64,000 nucleotides of DNA. Source: DASPWW01 sp963841715. GTDB lineage: Bacteria; Actinomycetota; Thermoleophilia; Solirubrobacterales; 70-9. Location of the stretch: NCBI GenBank assembly GCA_963841715.1, contig CAWJDP010000001.1, forward strand, positions 124,001 through 188,000, in the 5' to 3' direction. Both the position numbers and the translations under genes were made by a program. Shown here piece after piece: positions 47,998 to 57,105 of this stretch. Below the pieces are notes generated by a model that had not been told where the DNA came from, ran no database searches, and saw only the letters and a program-made list of their open reading frames with translations. Each line of letters begins with the position of its first letter. The stretch's first letter is position 1.

Positions 47998-48919
47998 ATG
48001 GCAACCGGTGAGCTTCCCTCCGAGGTGAAGATCCGCGAGGTCGGACCGCGCGACGGGTTCCAGAACGAGCCCGACGTGATCCCGACCGCGGACAAGGTCC
48101 GCCTCATCGACATGCTCGCCGCCACGGGCCTGCGCCGCATCGAGGTGACCTCGTTCGTGCGCCCCGACGTGATCCCGCAGCTCTCCGACGCCGACGAGGT
48201 GCTCCGCGGCATCACCCGCCCCGACGGCGTCTCCTACTCGGTCCTGATCCCGAACGAGCGCGGCCTCGAGCGCGCGCTCGCGCTCCGCGACCGCTTCAAC
48301 GAGGTCGACCTCTTCCTGTCGGCGAGCGAGACCCACAACCAGAAGAACGTCAACCGCTCGATCGCCGACTCGCTCACCGGCCTCGAGGCTACGATCGCCC
48401 GCGCCCGCGCCGAGGGCCTGCGCTGCGAGGGCGTGATCTCGGTCTCGTTCGGCTGCCCCTACGAGGGCGAGGTCCCGCCCGAGCGCGTTTTCGCGATCGC
48501 CGAGCGCCTCGCCGCCGCCGGCTGCGAGGAGATCGGCTTCGGCGACACGACCGGGATGGCGAACCCGGCCCAGGTCGGCGAGTTCCTCACCGCTGCGCGC
48601 GAGCGCCTCCCCGGCGTCGAGCTCACCGCCCACTTCCACAACACCCGCGGCCAGGGCCTCGCGAACGTGTTCGCCGCGCTCGAGGCCGGGATCACCTCGT
48701 TCGAGAGCGCGTTCGGCGAGCTCGGCGGCTGCCCCGTCCCCCCGGGCTCGACCGGCAACATCTCGACCGAGGACCTCGTCTCGATGCTCGACGAGATGGG
48801 CATCGCGACCGGCATCGACCTCGTCGCAGCTCCTCGACGCGTCACGCGCGGCCCAGGAGCTGCTCGGCCGCCCGCTCGGCGCGCACGTGCTGCGGGCGGG
48901 GCCGGTGGACTGGCGCTGA
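47998..48919 (+). CDS. Hydroxymethylglutaryl-CoA lyase-like protein, C-terminus frameshifted
   Basis: An HMGL-like DRE-TIM metallolyase: E-V-G-P-R-D-G-F-Q-N-E near the start (catalytic Arg-Asp), G-F-G-D-T-T-G-M-A (about 180), the metal His pair A-H-F-H-N-T-R-G-Q-G, and the active-site loop G-G-C-P-V-P-P-G-S-T-G-N with its Cys. It cleaves HMG-CoA or a homologue to acetoacetate and acetyl-CoA (leucine catabolism). The frame is lost at about 48823-48830: after G-I-D-L-V the next frame continues L-L-D-A-S-R-A-A-Q-E-L-L-G-R-P and stops at 48917-48919. One extra base accounts for it; only the last 30 residues are affected. Confidence 0.8.
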
Positions 48920-48969
48920 GAAGGCCTGCGCGCCAGGACTTGCGTCGTATCATCGCCCCGAGTGGACGG

Positions 48970-49353
48970 ATGCGCACGCGTGAACGAAAATATCGGCGGC
49001 GGACATGGCTCCGAAGTCGCCTTCCTTGGGGCCTGAACTGGCTCGCCCCGAAAGGCGGGGGCGACTGCGGTGCGCACGAGTGGTATAGGGAGGAATTGGG
49101 GGAGTGGCGCTGCCTGCACTGCACGGTGGGTGTGGCTATGGGCCCACCGCCTGGGAACCCTGAGGAAGTTGTCGTCAACTCGGCGCTCGCCATTCGTGTG
49201 CTGGTGGAGACTTCTCGCCGGCGAGAACTGGGCGACGGCGAGCGTGAGCTCCTCTCAACTCTGACGCGCGAGCTTCTCGGCTCCCTTGACGAGCTTGAAG
49301 ATGTGGCGGCGTCGAGAAACGGACCGCAGGTGATCCAACAACCCGACGCGTAG
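48970..49353 (+). CDS. Small zinc-ribbon-like protein of unknown function
   Basis: A 127-residue frame from ATG 48970. It opens with a basic R-E-R-K-Y-R-R-R-T-W, then D-C-G-A-H-E-W-Y-R and W-R-C-L-H-C (C-x2-H, C-x2-C), a compact zinc-binding arrangement, followed by acidic helices with E-R-E-L-L-S-T-L-T-R-E-L-L-G. It is the first gene after the HMG-CoA lyase and at the start of the less GC-rich island. It reads in the same frame as the pre-shift lyase ORF purely by chance. It is not recognised, and could be a DNA-binding or passenger protein of the island. Confidence 0.5.
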   Translation: MRTRERKYRRRTWLRSRLPWGLNWLAPKGGGDCGAHEWYREELGEWRCLHCTVGVAMGPPPGNPEEVVVNSALAIRVLVETSRRRELGDGERELLSTLTRELLGSLDELEDVAASRNGPQVIQQPDA

Positions 49354-49607
49354 CTGCTGCCGACTCGATCTGCACGCGGGTCTGGCGCCTCGGGCTCTTT
49401 GCCCTGTGGCCTGTCCCCCCAGCAGTTGACGGGGATAGGCGATGAGGGGTTTTGAAACCGGACACCCGCGTATCGCCGGTCTCCGTAGCCGGTGCTTCAG
49501 CCGATCCCGGACGTGGCCCCTGTCCTGGTGCCCGCGCTCTGAGCCGTCGGCGGCGGAAACGGATGGGCCAGGGAGTGGCGCGTCTACGCCCACGTACCAT
49601 CCGCGGC

Positions 49608-51317
49608 ATGGCGAGCACATCCCCAGTGGTTGTCGACGGCGTGGTCTCGGAGGAGAGGCTCGCCGAGCTGCTCGCGCTCCAGGGCGAGTACCCCGATCTC
49701 GACTACAAGCAGAAGATCGACCTGGACCAGAAGCAAGATCTGATCGAGCTGGCCAAGGATGTCGGCGCGATGCGAGTCTGCGGCGGGTACATCGTCGCCG
49801 GCGCCGACAACCAGGGGCGGCTGACGGGTGGGATGGACGCGGTCGATCTCCGGAAGTTCGACTCGGCCAACCTGGTGCCGAAGCTGCTCAAGTACATATC
49901 TCAACCCCTCGAGGTCCACACTGGCATCGTCACTCGCGATGGCCATAAGGTCGTCGTTATCTGCGTACCCGCGAGCGAGCGGGGCTGTGCGTTCTTCAGC
50001 GCTGACGGCATGTACGCCGATGACGACGGTGAGGAAGTGGTCGTCTTCCGCGAGGGCGACGTGTTCTGGCGTGATGGCACACGCAGCGTCCGACTAAGTC
50101 AAGAGGGCTTGGAAGAGGTCATCGAACGCCGCGCCGCGGAACGGCTCGATGAAGCACGGGAGGAGTGGGTCCAGGTCCAGCGGGAAATCCAACGGCAAGA
50201 GCGGGGCGTGGACGCGCCGCAGACGCCTACCGACGGCGAAGATGTCGACGAGGACGAAGGTGAGGGCGGTACGCCCCGTCCCCACGGTCCCAGCGGTAGC
50301 CCGAATGGCGGTGCGCGGGGCGGGGCCGCTGCCCGGCCTGGATCGCCCCGCCGAGCGGCTCGACCCCGTCTGGGCTCGGTCAACTTCGATCTGTCCACGG
50401 GCGAGCTGGAATCTGCCGCGTTGGACTTCATCCGGGAAGGCGACACGATCGCGCTGAAGCACCTGATCAACGATGGTGCCACCAGGGCGCGCGTCTACAT
50501 CGACCACGGCGACATCGCGGGTGGTCTCGACGATCTCCTCGACAAGCTGATTTGCCTCGACGCGACTTTCCTCGACTATGACCAGAGGGGCTGGTTCAAG
50601 GAAGTCCTTGACCTGCTGGTTCGCATCTATGGGATGCCCTTGAAGGAGGGCGATGTTCTTCGGTTGGGTCACGCCACGCGCATTAGCCCGGAGGAGATCG
50701 CGCCTCAAGTTTGGCTGGCTGTGATCGAGCGCGTTTTCGCTTTGGGGGGTCTCGCGGATCCGGGACGGAACTGGTCAGCTGTTAGGGACCTGACCATTCA
50801 GCTGCCCGAGCCCATCGCCGCGGAGGGCTATGACACCAACTGGCTACGCCACGCGCTGACGATGGCGAGCCGCGCCCGGCACTTTGAGGTCGAAAACCAA
50901 ACCGTGAGCCTGCTGAGCCTTGCTCGAAATGATGCGGCTCGGTTGGGATGCCTTCGGAGCGACGGCCTAGGAACGGGCGACGATTATCTTCTCACGAGCA
51001 TCGCGCAGTTCGATGTGCTGTCGAACATCGTCGCGATCGGCGCGGCGAAGAGTGTCAATGCCGGGCGCGTGTATTACAGCAACTTCGCCCGCTTCTACCA
51101 GAGCCGTGTCCAACCGATCGTGGACAGCTTGCTGGTTAGTCAAGAGATGCGAGACAGCCTGTTTCCCCTTTCCGACGAGGATCTGGCGATCGCGCTAGAT
51201 GACATTGGACGTCGCGCGCAGCAGGAAGGCTGGCGATACGACGGCTTCCACGGTTGGGGGCACACACCAGTCGCCGACTTCATCGCTGACTATCTGCCTG
51301 AGCCGCAAGAAGACTGA
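49608..51317 (+). CDS. AlbA_2/Schlafen-type putative DNA-binding protein
   Basis: A 569-residue protein from ATG 49608. The N-terminal 150 residues match the AlbA_2 (Schlafen AAA-4) domain: L-D-Y-K-Q-K-I-D (the usual E-x-K strand, with Asp), D-L-I-E-L-A-K-D-V-G-A-M-R, G-G-Y-I-V-A-G-A-D-N-Q-G-R-L-T-G-G. A charged coiled helix, a Glu/Asp- then Gly/Pro/Arg-rich linker (about 195-260) and a helical C-terminal domain of some 300 residues follow; this latter part is not recognised. AlbA_2 proteins occur in defence and regulatory contexts. The frame is undamaged although the adjacent mcrB is broken. It lies in the less GC-rich island. Confidence 0.65.
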   Translation: MASTSPVVVDGVVSEERLAELLALQGEYPDLDYKQKIDLDQKQDLIELAKDVGAMRVCGGYIVAGADNQGRLTGGMDAVDLRKFDSANLVPKLLKYISQPLEVHTGIVTRDGHKVVVICVPASERGCAFFSADGMYADDDGEEVVVFREGDVFWRDGTRSVRLSQEGLEEVIERRAAERLDEAREEWVQVQREIQRQERGVDAPQTPTDGEDVDEDEGEGGTPRPHGPSGSPNGGARGGAAARPGSPRRAARPRLGSVNFDLSTGELESAALDFIREGDTIALKHLINDGATRARVYIDHGDIAGGLDDLLDKLICLDATFLDYDQRGWFKEVLDLLVRIYGMPLKEGDVLRLGHATRISPEEIAPQVWLAVIERVFALGGLADPGRNWSAVRDLTIQLPEPIAAEGYDTNWLRHALTMASRARHFEVENQTVSLLSLARNDAARLGCLRSDGLGTGDDYLLTSIAQFDVLSNIVAIGAAKSVNAGRVYYSNFARFYQSRVQPIVDSLLVSQEMRDSLFPLSDEDLAIALDDIGRRAQQEGWRYDGFHGWGHTPVADFIADYLPEPQED

Positions 51318-51391
51318 TGCACGCGCAGCTGGCCGCCTAGGCCCGCCTTGGCTAGCTCCACCGGAGCAGCCTCCGGATAGGGTGCTCCCGA

Positions 51392-54126
51392 ATGGCGTGG
51401 GGAGACCTGATCGAGCAGGCGCGACGCAGCCTAAGCGATCCGAATTTCGAGAATCGCGAGCGTGTCTACAAGCAGCAGATAGCTCAGGCGATCCGCGAGG
51501 TCTTCGATCTCGCCGAGAGCGGAGGCGACTGTGTAAGAGCGTTGCGCCAAGCCTTCGGTCGTACCTATGGGCCTCCGGGGTTCAGGGGTCAGTACAACCT
51601 CTCCTACTTCGGTCAGCACCAATGGCTCGGCAAGCTGGAAGGCGAGCCAGCGGAAGACGCGCGTGAGCTATTGGCAGGAATGCGCGGCCCGGGAGACCCG
51701 TTCGAGCGGTTCGCAGCTTTCGAAGAGCTTGCGCAGCGTCATGCGGACACGAACGGCGCCAGCCCGGCTCGATTCTCATTGTCGGGTCTGTCTTGAACAT
51801 GGCGACAGATCCCGAGCATCTGCCGCCGATCAAGACCACCGCATTCAAATCCACCGAGAAAGAGGTCGGCTACCCCAAGGCGCCGAAGGCGGTCCTGGAG
51901 GCGTATCCGCACCACCTGGAGTTCCTGGACGAGTGCATCAGTCAGTTTGAAGCGGCGGACCTGGTCGTACAAGACCGCCTAGATGTCCAAGGCATCCTGT
52001 GGGAATGGTGGAGCGGTGACGAGGCAAGTAGCGCCGTACACATTCTCCAGCGCTGGTCGTTGAGCGCGATCCTGACACGGTCAAGAAGCATCGGGCCGTA
52101 GCGAATGAACACGGCGTCGTGTGGTGGGGCAGGCTGGGCGACCCCGAGGGTCGGGCGGCGATCGGGGCGGCCCGTCGAAAGGAGCTTCAATCTCAGCTCG
52201 ATGCGGGCACACCAACCTATGTATTTCTGCATCGGACGGGAGAGGTCTGGCGAACGCAGCTCGTTGAGATCAGCTCGGAACGGCCCAACAATGAACTCGA
52301 CCTGATCCCGAAGTACTACCGCGACGTCGTCGGTGAGCATCACGTCTGGCTCAAGCTCCAGCACTTCGAATCGCTCGCTCCCGATTACGCCGAGAAGCAC
52401 CTCATCATGGATGGCTCCAAGGATCCGGAAAGCATCGCCACGGCGTTCAGGGGCCAGCAAAGCTTTCTCTATGTTCGCCTCAAGCCGGACGTGGAAGGCG
52501 ACGGACCGACGCCCTTGCCGCAAGCGTGCGAAAGGTTCCGGCGCCGAGTATCCGTACAACGACGCGGAGAAATCAGGAGAATGCCGTCGCATCTCTAGCG
52601 CTCGCCGCTGAGACTCGTCAGGCGCTCTCGCGAGAGGCGCTCGAGACGCCGGATTGGGATGCGATGCTCGAATCTTTTCCTCGAAGCTGCACGGAAACCT
52701 CGGCCCGGCTAAATCGAGCCCAATACACCTGATCCAGTCGGGCTCCGATGAGGACCGGCAGAGATTCGCCGGGGCGATTCGTCGTCTTCTCCACGACGAC
52801 GCGGACCTGCCGATGCGCCTCGAGAGCTTCCTCGGTGCCGATCTCCCGGGGATTTCGGAGACGGTGGCAATGAAACTGTTGAGTATTTGGATTCGGCGCG
52901 GGTTCTCCACGTTTTCAAGGTTCACGGCCACAACGGAAAGACCGAACTGATGGTCCTTCCTCCGGTCAGCTTGGAAGTGCCCGAGGCGGATAGCCCAGCA
53001 GAACTGGCGATCAAAACGAACGACCTCATCCGCGAGCGGCTTGCGCCGTACTTCGGAGACGACTGCTACGGGATGACGCGCTATCTCTATTGGCTCGCGA
53101 AGGGTTGCATCTGAGGAGGGCGACGAAGTGGACGAGACAGCTCCCGCGGACCTAGAGGACTTGGCGAACGCTGTATCTCGATGAGAGCGGGTGGCTGGAA
53201 GATGCCGTCGACCTGCTTAAGCGGAAGCGCCAGCTGATCCTCTACGGACCGCCCGGGACGGGCAAGACATATGTCGCGTTGAAGCTCATGAAACATCTGG
53301 CGCCGCTACCGGATCAGCGTGAGGTGGTCCAGTTTCATCCGAGTTACTCGTACGAGGACTTCGTCCGTGGCTACCGGCCGGTCGACAGCGGTGGTCAACT
53401 TGCCTACAAGGTCGTCGAAGGCCCACTCCTCCGGCTGGCCGAAACGGCTCGGACTTCTCTCGAGGAGGGGGAGGCAGCCCGCACATCCTCCTGATTGACG
53501 AGATTAACCGCGGCAACTTGCCGCGGATCCTTGGTGAACTCCTCTACCTCTTGGAATACCGCTCGGATGAGGACGGAGTCCAGCTCATGTACGGGAAAGA
53601 GGGCGAACCACGGTTCACGCTGCCCAAGAACCTCTGGATCATCGGGACCATGAACACGGCCGATCGCTCGATCGGTCTCATCGACGCCGCGCTCCGTCGC
53701 CGGTTCCACTTCAAGCCCCTGTTTCCCGGTGAGCCCCCGATAAAGAGCACGCTGCGTCGGTGGCTGCACGCCAAGGGCTCGGCCGAGGTGGCGGACTACG
53801 CAGCGGACCTCGTTGACCGCCTAAACGAGCGACTGATGGAGCAGCAGGGAACCTATGGCGAGAACCTGAAAGTGGGACACAGCTACTTCATGGAGAAGGA
53901 CCTCGATCTCGACCTGCTCTCTCGAATCTGGGCTAGCGACGTCCTGCCGTATCTCGAGGAGCAGCTGTTCGGTCGAGAGGTCGACGTGAAAGCGACGTTC
54001 TCGCTCGAGGCGCTCGAATCGGAGGAGGCTTCGGCAGGGCAGGCTGGAGGGGAGGGTGAACCGCGCGAACAGGCGGTCGAATCCGCAGCTGAAGAGTTAC
54101 TTGAGGATGACCGCAACAACAGTTGA
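51392..54126 (+). pseudogene. mcrB: McrB-like AAA+ restriction subunit, broken by at least eight frameshifts
   Basis: Joined across frames the region encodes about 900 residues of a McrB-type protein: an N-terminal DUF domain (51392-52060, with N-M-A-T-D-P-E-H-L), an EVE/PUA-like part (V-V-W-W-G-R-L, Y-V-F-L-H-R-T-G), a helical region ending Y-L-Y-W-L-A-K, and the AAA+ GTPase. The latter has Walker A L-Y-G-P-P-G-T-G-K-T (53239-53268), F-H-P-S-Y-S-Y-E-D-F, Walker B L-L-I-D-E-I-N-R (53488-53511) and M-N-T-A-D-R-S. Frame changes occur near 51780, 52057, 52535-52570, 52680, 52890, 53108, 53170 and 53470. The longest intact piece is 53518-54126. No functional McrB is likely from this sequence as read. 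Confidence 0.75.
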
Positions 54127-55412
54127 GCCGACCGACGTTGTCCTCGAGCAATACGGGGCTTCGACTGAAACCCTTTCGCTGACAGCTGCGCAGCGGGCGG
54201 CTGTCCGGGCCGATCGACTGACGGATGCTCTGGAGGTCGCGCCGGAGCGATATCAACTGCGTGCGGGCAACCACGTAGGTACGGCGCTCCTCCCCGGCCT
54301 CAGAATCATCGTGCGGCCGAGATTTGGGGCGATGGGCAATGTCTTCTTCCTCCTTGGATACGGAGATGGCCTAACCAAGTGGGGCGCGCAGCGCTTCCCC
54401 TATTCGGTCGAGCCGGACTTCTTCAAGGCAATGGTGTGGCTGTTCGACGCAGAAGTCGCCGAGGCGCTCCGGTTCGGCGTTCTCCGGGATTACGAGGAGC
54501 GTGAGGAACTATTGCCGACACTGCGCGGCCGACCGAACGGGATTGCCCAGCTACGAGTGGCTCCGGGTCGGCCTTACCCGCTGGCTTGCCGCTTCGTCGA
54601 GTTTCTTGACGACACGGAGTTCAACCGAATGCTGAAGGCCGCGATCCGGCGCGTCAGGCGCCTGCCGGGGTTAGACCCTAGATTGGCGCTTCGCCTGCGA
54701 CATCACCTCGCGGCGTTCAGCAACATCGCTGATGCTGCAGTGGATCCCGATCCTCCCCTGCCCGAGTTCAACCGGCTGAACGAGCACTGGAAGGGCGCAG
54801 CAGTCCTCGCTCGACTGATTCTGAGTCGGAAGACGCTGGTCGATAGGCACGGCCGGACGCAGGGGATCACGTTCGCTGTGGATATGAACAAGCTGTTCGA
54901 GGCATTCATTCGCAAGGTGGTAGGACGGGTTGCTCGGTTAAACGGGCTTGAACTCGCCCCGGCCGGGCATAAGCCGCGGTTCTCGGATCGGGCGCGGATG
55001 AAACCTGACCTGGTGCTGCGACGACGTGGAAAGGCGCTAGCGGTTGCCGATGCGAAGTACAAGAAGATTGTTCCCGCCGAAGGCGATCGCGTGAAGTGGT
55101 CGCACGCCAACCTCTATCAACTGCTGGCCTATTGCATCGCCATGGAGCTGGATTCCGGAATGCTTATTTTATGCCGAGTCAGAAGGCATGCCCTCTGAGC
55201 AGGTCACGAGAGGAATCCCGAAAGTGCTTCGAACTGAGGAGGTGAGCCTTCGGGGTTCGCCCGCGGAGATCATTGCCAGGGCGGAGCACGTCGCACGACT
55301 CGTGGTTGAAGAAGCCCTTCGACGCGAGAAAGCCCTTGCGGCGGATGACGCAACGCTCGAGTCGAGTTCCATGCAAAGCGTTGCGCCTGGTGTTTCGCAC
55401 GAGTCCGCCTGA
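54107..55412 (+). CDS. mcrC: McrC-like nuclease subunit, frameshifted near the C-terminus
   Basis: A McrC-family protein of about 435 residues when corrected. The N-terminal domain (A-L-L-P-G-L-R-I-I-V-R-P-R, F-F-L-L-G-Y) is typical, and the PD-(D/E)XK nuclease follows: D-M-N-K-L-F-E-A-F-I, M-K-P-D-L-V-L-R-R-R-G and V-A-D-A-K-Y-K (nt about 54995-55065). In the given frame a stop comes at 55198. Dropping one T from the TTTT at 55167-55170 restores A-E-S-E-G-M-P-S and a tail ending at 55412. ATG 54107 overlaps the mcrB end by 20 nt. With McrB it would cut modified DNA. Confidence 0.8.
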
Positions 55413-55578
55413 GATCCGCTGCGAGCTGCTCAGGGTGTGGTCCAACCGCTTCTCGCAGCGAATGCGAATGACCCGCCAGTTCCCGGGCGAGCGCCGGTCC
55501 GAGCCGACAGGTGCCATCGCGAGTCTCGACCACGTCTCCACGCTGCAGTTCGCGCTGCTGAAGCAGGTCGAGCACTAG
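55383..55578 (+). other. Short leftover reading frame at the island's right edge
   Basis: An open frame reading V-F-R-T-S-P-P-E-I-R-C-E-L-L-R-V-W-S-N-R and ending L-K-Q-V-E-H before the TAG at 55576-55578 has coding-like base usage but no convincing start of its own and no recognised family. It may be the tail of a gene truncated when the island formed. The remaining 68 nt to the enoyl-CoA hydratase stop hold nothing evident. Confidence 0.3.
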
Positions 55579-55646
55579 ACGGCTCGCCATGGGACGTACG
55601 GCCGCACGAAGGGCGACCGACAAGCACCGGGCAGTGCGCTTGGCCG

Positions 55647-56471
55647 CTAGCGGCCCTGAAAAGTCGGCTGCTCGCCGGCGAAGAAGGCGCGGACGCCCTC
55701 GGCGAGGTCCTCGGTGCCCATTGAGTCCGCGATCCCATGGCGCTCGAGCTGGAGGTGCTCGGCGAGCGTGTGGTCGAGGCTCGTCGACGCGAGCTGCTTC
55801 GCCATCCGGATGTAGTGGGGCGCCTTTGCGGCGAGCTCGCGCGCGAGCGCCGTCGTCTCGGTCATCAGGTCGGCCGCGGGGACGACCTTGGTCACGAGGT
55901 TCAGCTCCAGGGCCTCCTGGGGCTTGATCACCGGGTCGAGCATGAACAGCTCTGTCGCCTTCGCGGGGCCGACGACGCGGGGCAGGAAGTAGGTCATCCC
56001 GCCGTCGGGCGAGGCGCCGATGCGCCCGTAGGCGATGACGAAGAAGGCCGAGTCGGAGGCGATCCGGATGTCGCACGCGAGCGCGAGCGAGAACCCGGCG
56101 CCCGCGGCGGCGCCGTTGACCGCGGCGATCACGGGGTAGGGGACCCGGCGCAGGTCGATGATCGCCTGGTGCAGGACCTCGGCGCCGCGGCGCACGTTCG
56201 CGGGCAGGTCGATATCCGGGTCCTCGGCCCCGCGCTGGAACCAGTTGACGTCGCCGCCGGCGGAGAACGCGTTGCCCTCGCCGGTGATGATCAGGGCGCG
56301 GAGCGGCGCCTGGTCGGCGAGCCACGCGGCCGCGGTGACGAACTCAGCGATCAGCTCGGGGCTCATCGCGTTGACCGCGTCGGGGCGGTTGAGGTACAGC
56401 GTCCCGATGTCCCCGTCGACCTCGATCCGCAGCGTCTCCATCTCGGGCGGGCTGATCACGCGCGTGGCCAT
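55647..56471 (-). CDS. Enoyl-CoA hydratase/isomerase (crotonase superfamily)
   Basis: A 274-residue crotonase-fold protein. The oxyanion-hole segments are N-A-F-S-A-G-G-D-V-N-W-F (about residues 65-77) and V-N-G-A-A-A-G-A-G-F-S-L-A-L-A-C-D (about 113-129). The next loop, I-G-A-S-P-D-G-G-M-T-Y-F-L-P-R, has Asp where hydratases usually place Glu, so isomerase or another crotonase activity is possible. A C-terminal helix ends F-x-G-R. ATG 56471 is used; an internal ATG at 56438 also matches family starts. It is divergent from the SRPBCC gene. Confidence 0.87.
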   Translation of the reverse strand: MATRVISPPEMETLRIEVDGDIGTLYLNRPDAVNAMSPELIAEFVTAAAWLADQAPLRALIITGEGNAFSAGGDVNWFQRGAEDPDIDLPANVRRGAEVLHQAIIDLRRVPYPVIAAVNGAAAGAGFSLALACDIRIASDSAFFVIAYGRIGASPDGGMTYFLPRVVGPAKATELFMLDPVIKPQEALELNLVTKVVPAADLMTETTALARELAAKAPHYIRMAKQLASTSLDHTLAEHLQLERHGIADSMGTEDLAEGVRAFFAGEQPTFQGR

Positions 56472-56538
56472 CCGCGGCAGCCTAATCGTTCCCCGCCGGG
56501 CCGCGCGCCGCGGGCGCGGGTGGGATAGGTTCGCGTTG

Positions 56539-57048
56539 ATGGAGGCGGCGGACAGCGCCACGATCAACTGGCCCGAGGAGCACCGGCCCGAGGTCTCGGC
56601 GTTCCTCGCGGTCAACAAGCTCCAGACCGACGCACCCCGCGACGCAGTGTGGGCGTGGCTCACGCGGCCGGACCTGTGGTCGAGCTTCTACTCGAACGCG
56701 CGCCTCGCGCGCGGGATCTCCGGGCCCTGGCCGGAGATCGAGCTCGGGAGCAGGTTCCGGTGGCTGACGTTCGGGGCGATGATCACCTCGGAGGTGGTCG
56801 AGTACGACCCGCCCGAGCGGCTGGCGTGGTCGGCGAAGGGGCTCGGGGCGCGCGGCCACCACGCGTGGGTCCTGCTCGAGCGCCGCGGCGGCACCTTCAT
56901 CCACACCGAGGAGACCGAGCGCGGGTGGGGGATCGCGGTCGCGAAGCCCGTGCTGCGCCCGATGATGGTGCGGATGCACCAGCGCTGGCTCGAGGGGATG
57001 GCGGCGAAGGCCGCCGAGGGCCCGCCGCCCCCGCCGTCTGGCGGCTGA
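56539..57048 (+). CDS. SRPBCC-family (polyketide cyclase/lipid-binding fold) protein
   Basis: A 169-residue START-like protein: V-N-K-L-Q-T-D-A-P-R-D-A-V-W-A-W-L-T-R-P-D-L-W (about residues 30-52), G-S-R-F-R-W-L-T-F-G, V-V-E-Y-D-P-P-E-R-L-A-W and H-H-A-W-V-L-L-E-R-R-G-G form the helix-grip fold that binds hydrophobic ligands. The C-terminus contains a helix and a Pro-rich tail. Ligand unknown. ATG 56539 lies 7 nt after TAGGTT, another leaderless-type start. Confidence 0.78.
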   Translation: MEAADSATINWPEEHRPEVSAFLAVNKLQTDAPRDAVWAWLTRPDLWSSFYSNARLARGISGPWPEIELGSRFRWLTFGAMITSEVVEYDPPERLAWSAKGLGARGHHAWVLLERRGGTFIHTEETERGWGIAVAKPVLRPMMVRMHQRWLEGMAAKAAEGPPPPPSGG

Positions 57049-57105
57049 GCCCTCCCCGCGACGCGCCCCGGAGCCGTGATCGGCGGCGCCTAACCTAGTT
57101 GGGGG

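Noticed and set aside
46165..49119. 984-residue minus-strand open frame
   Set aside because: It is the mirror of tag, the SDR, the thioesterase and the HMG-CoA lyase, which have clear family motifs. Its composition (Arg/Asp/Ala/Val repeats) is typical of antisense frames in high-GC DNA.
53518..54126. Treating the AAA+ C-terminal piece as a stand-alone gene
   Set aside because: Walker A and B are encoded just upstream in other frames and align contiguously with McrB, so it is a fragment.
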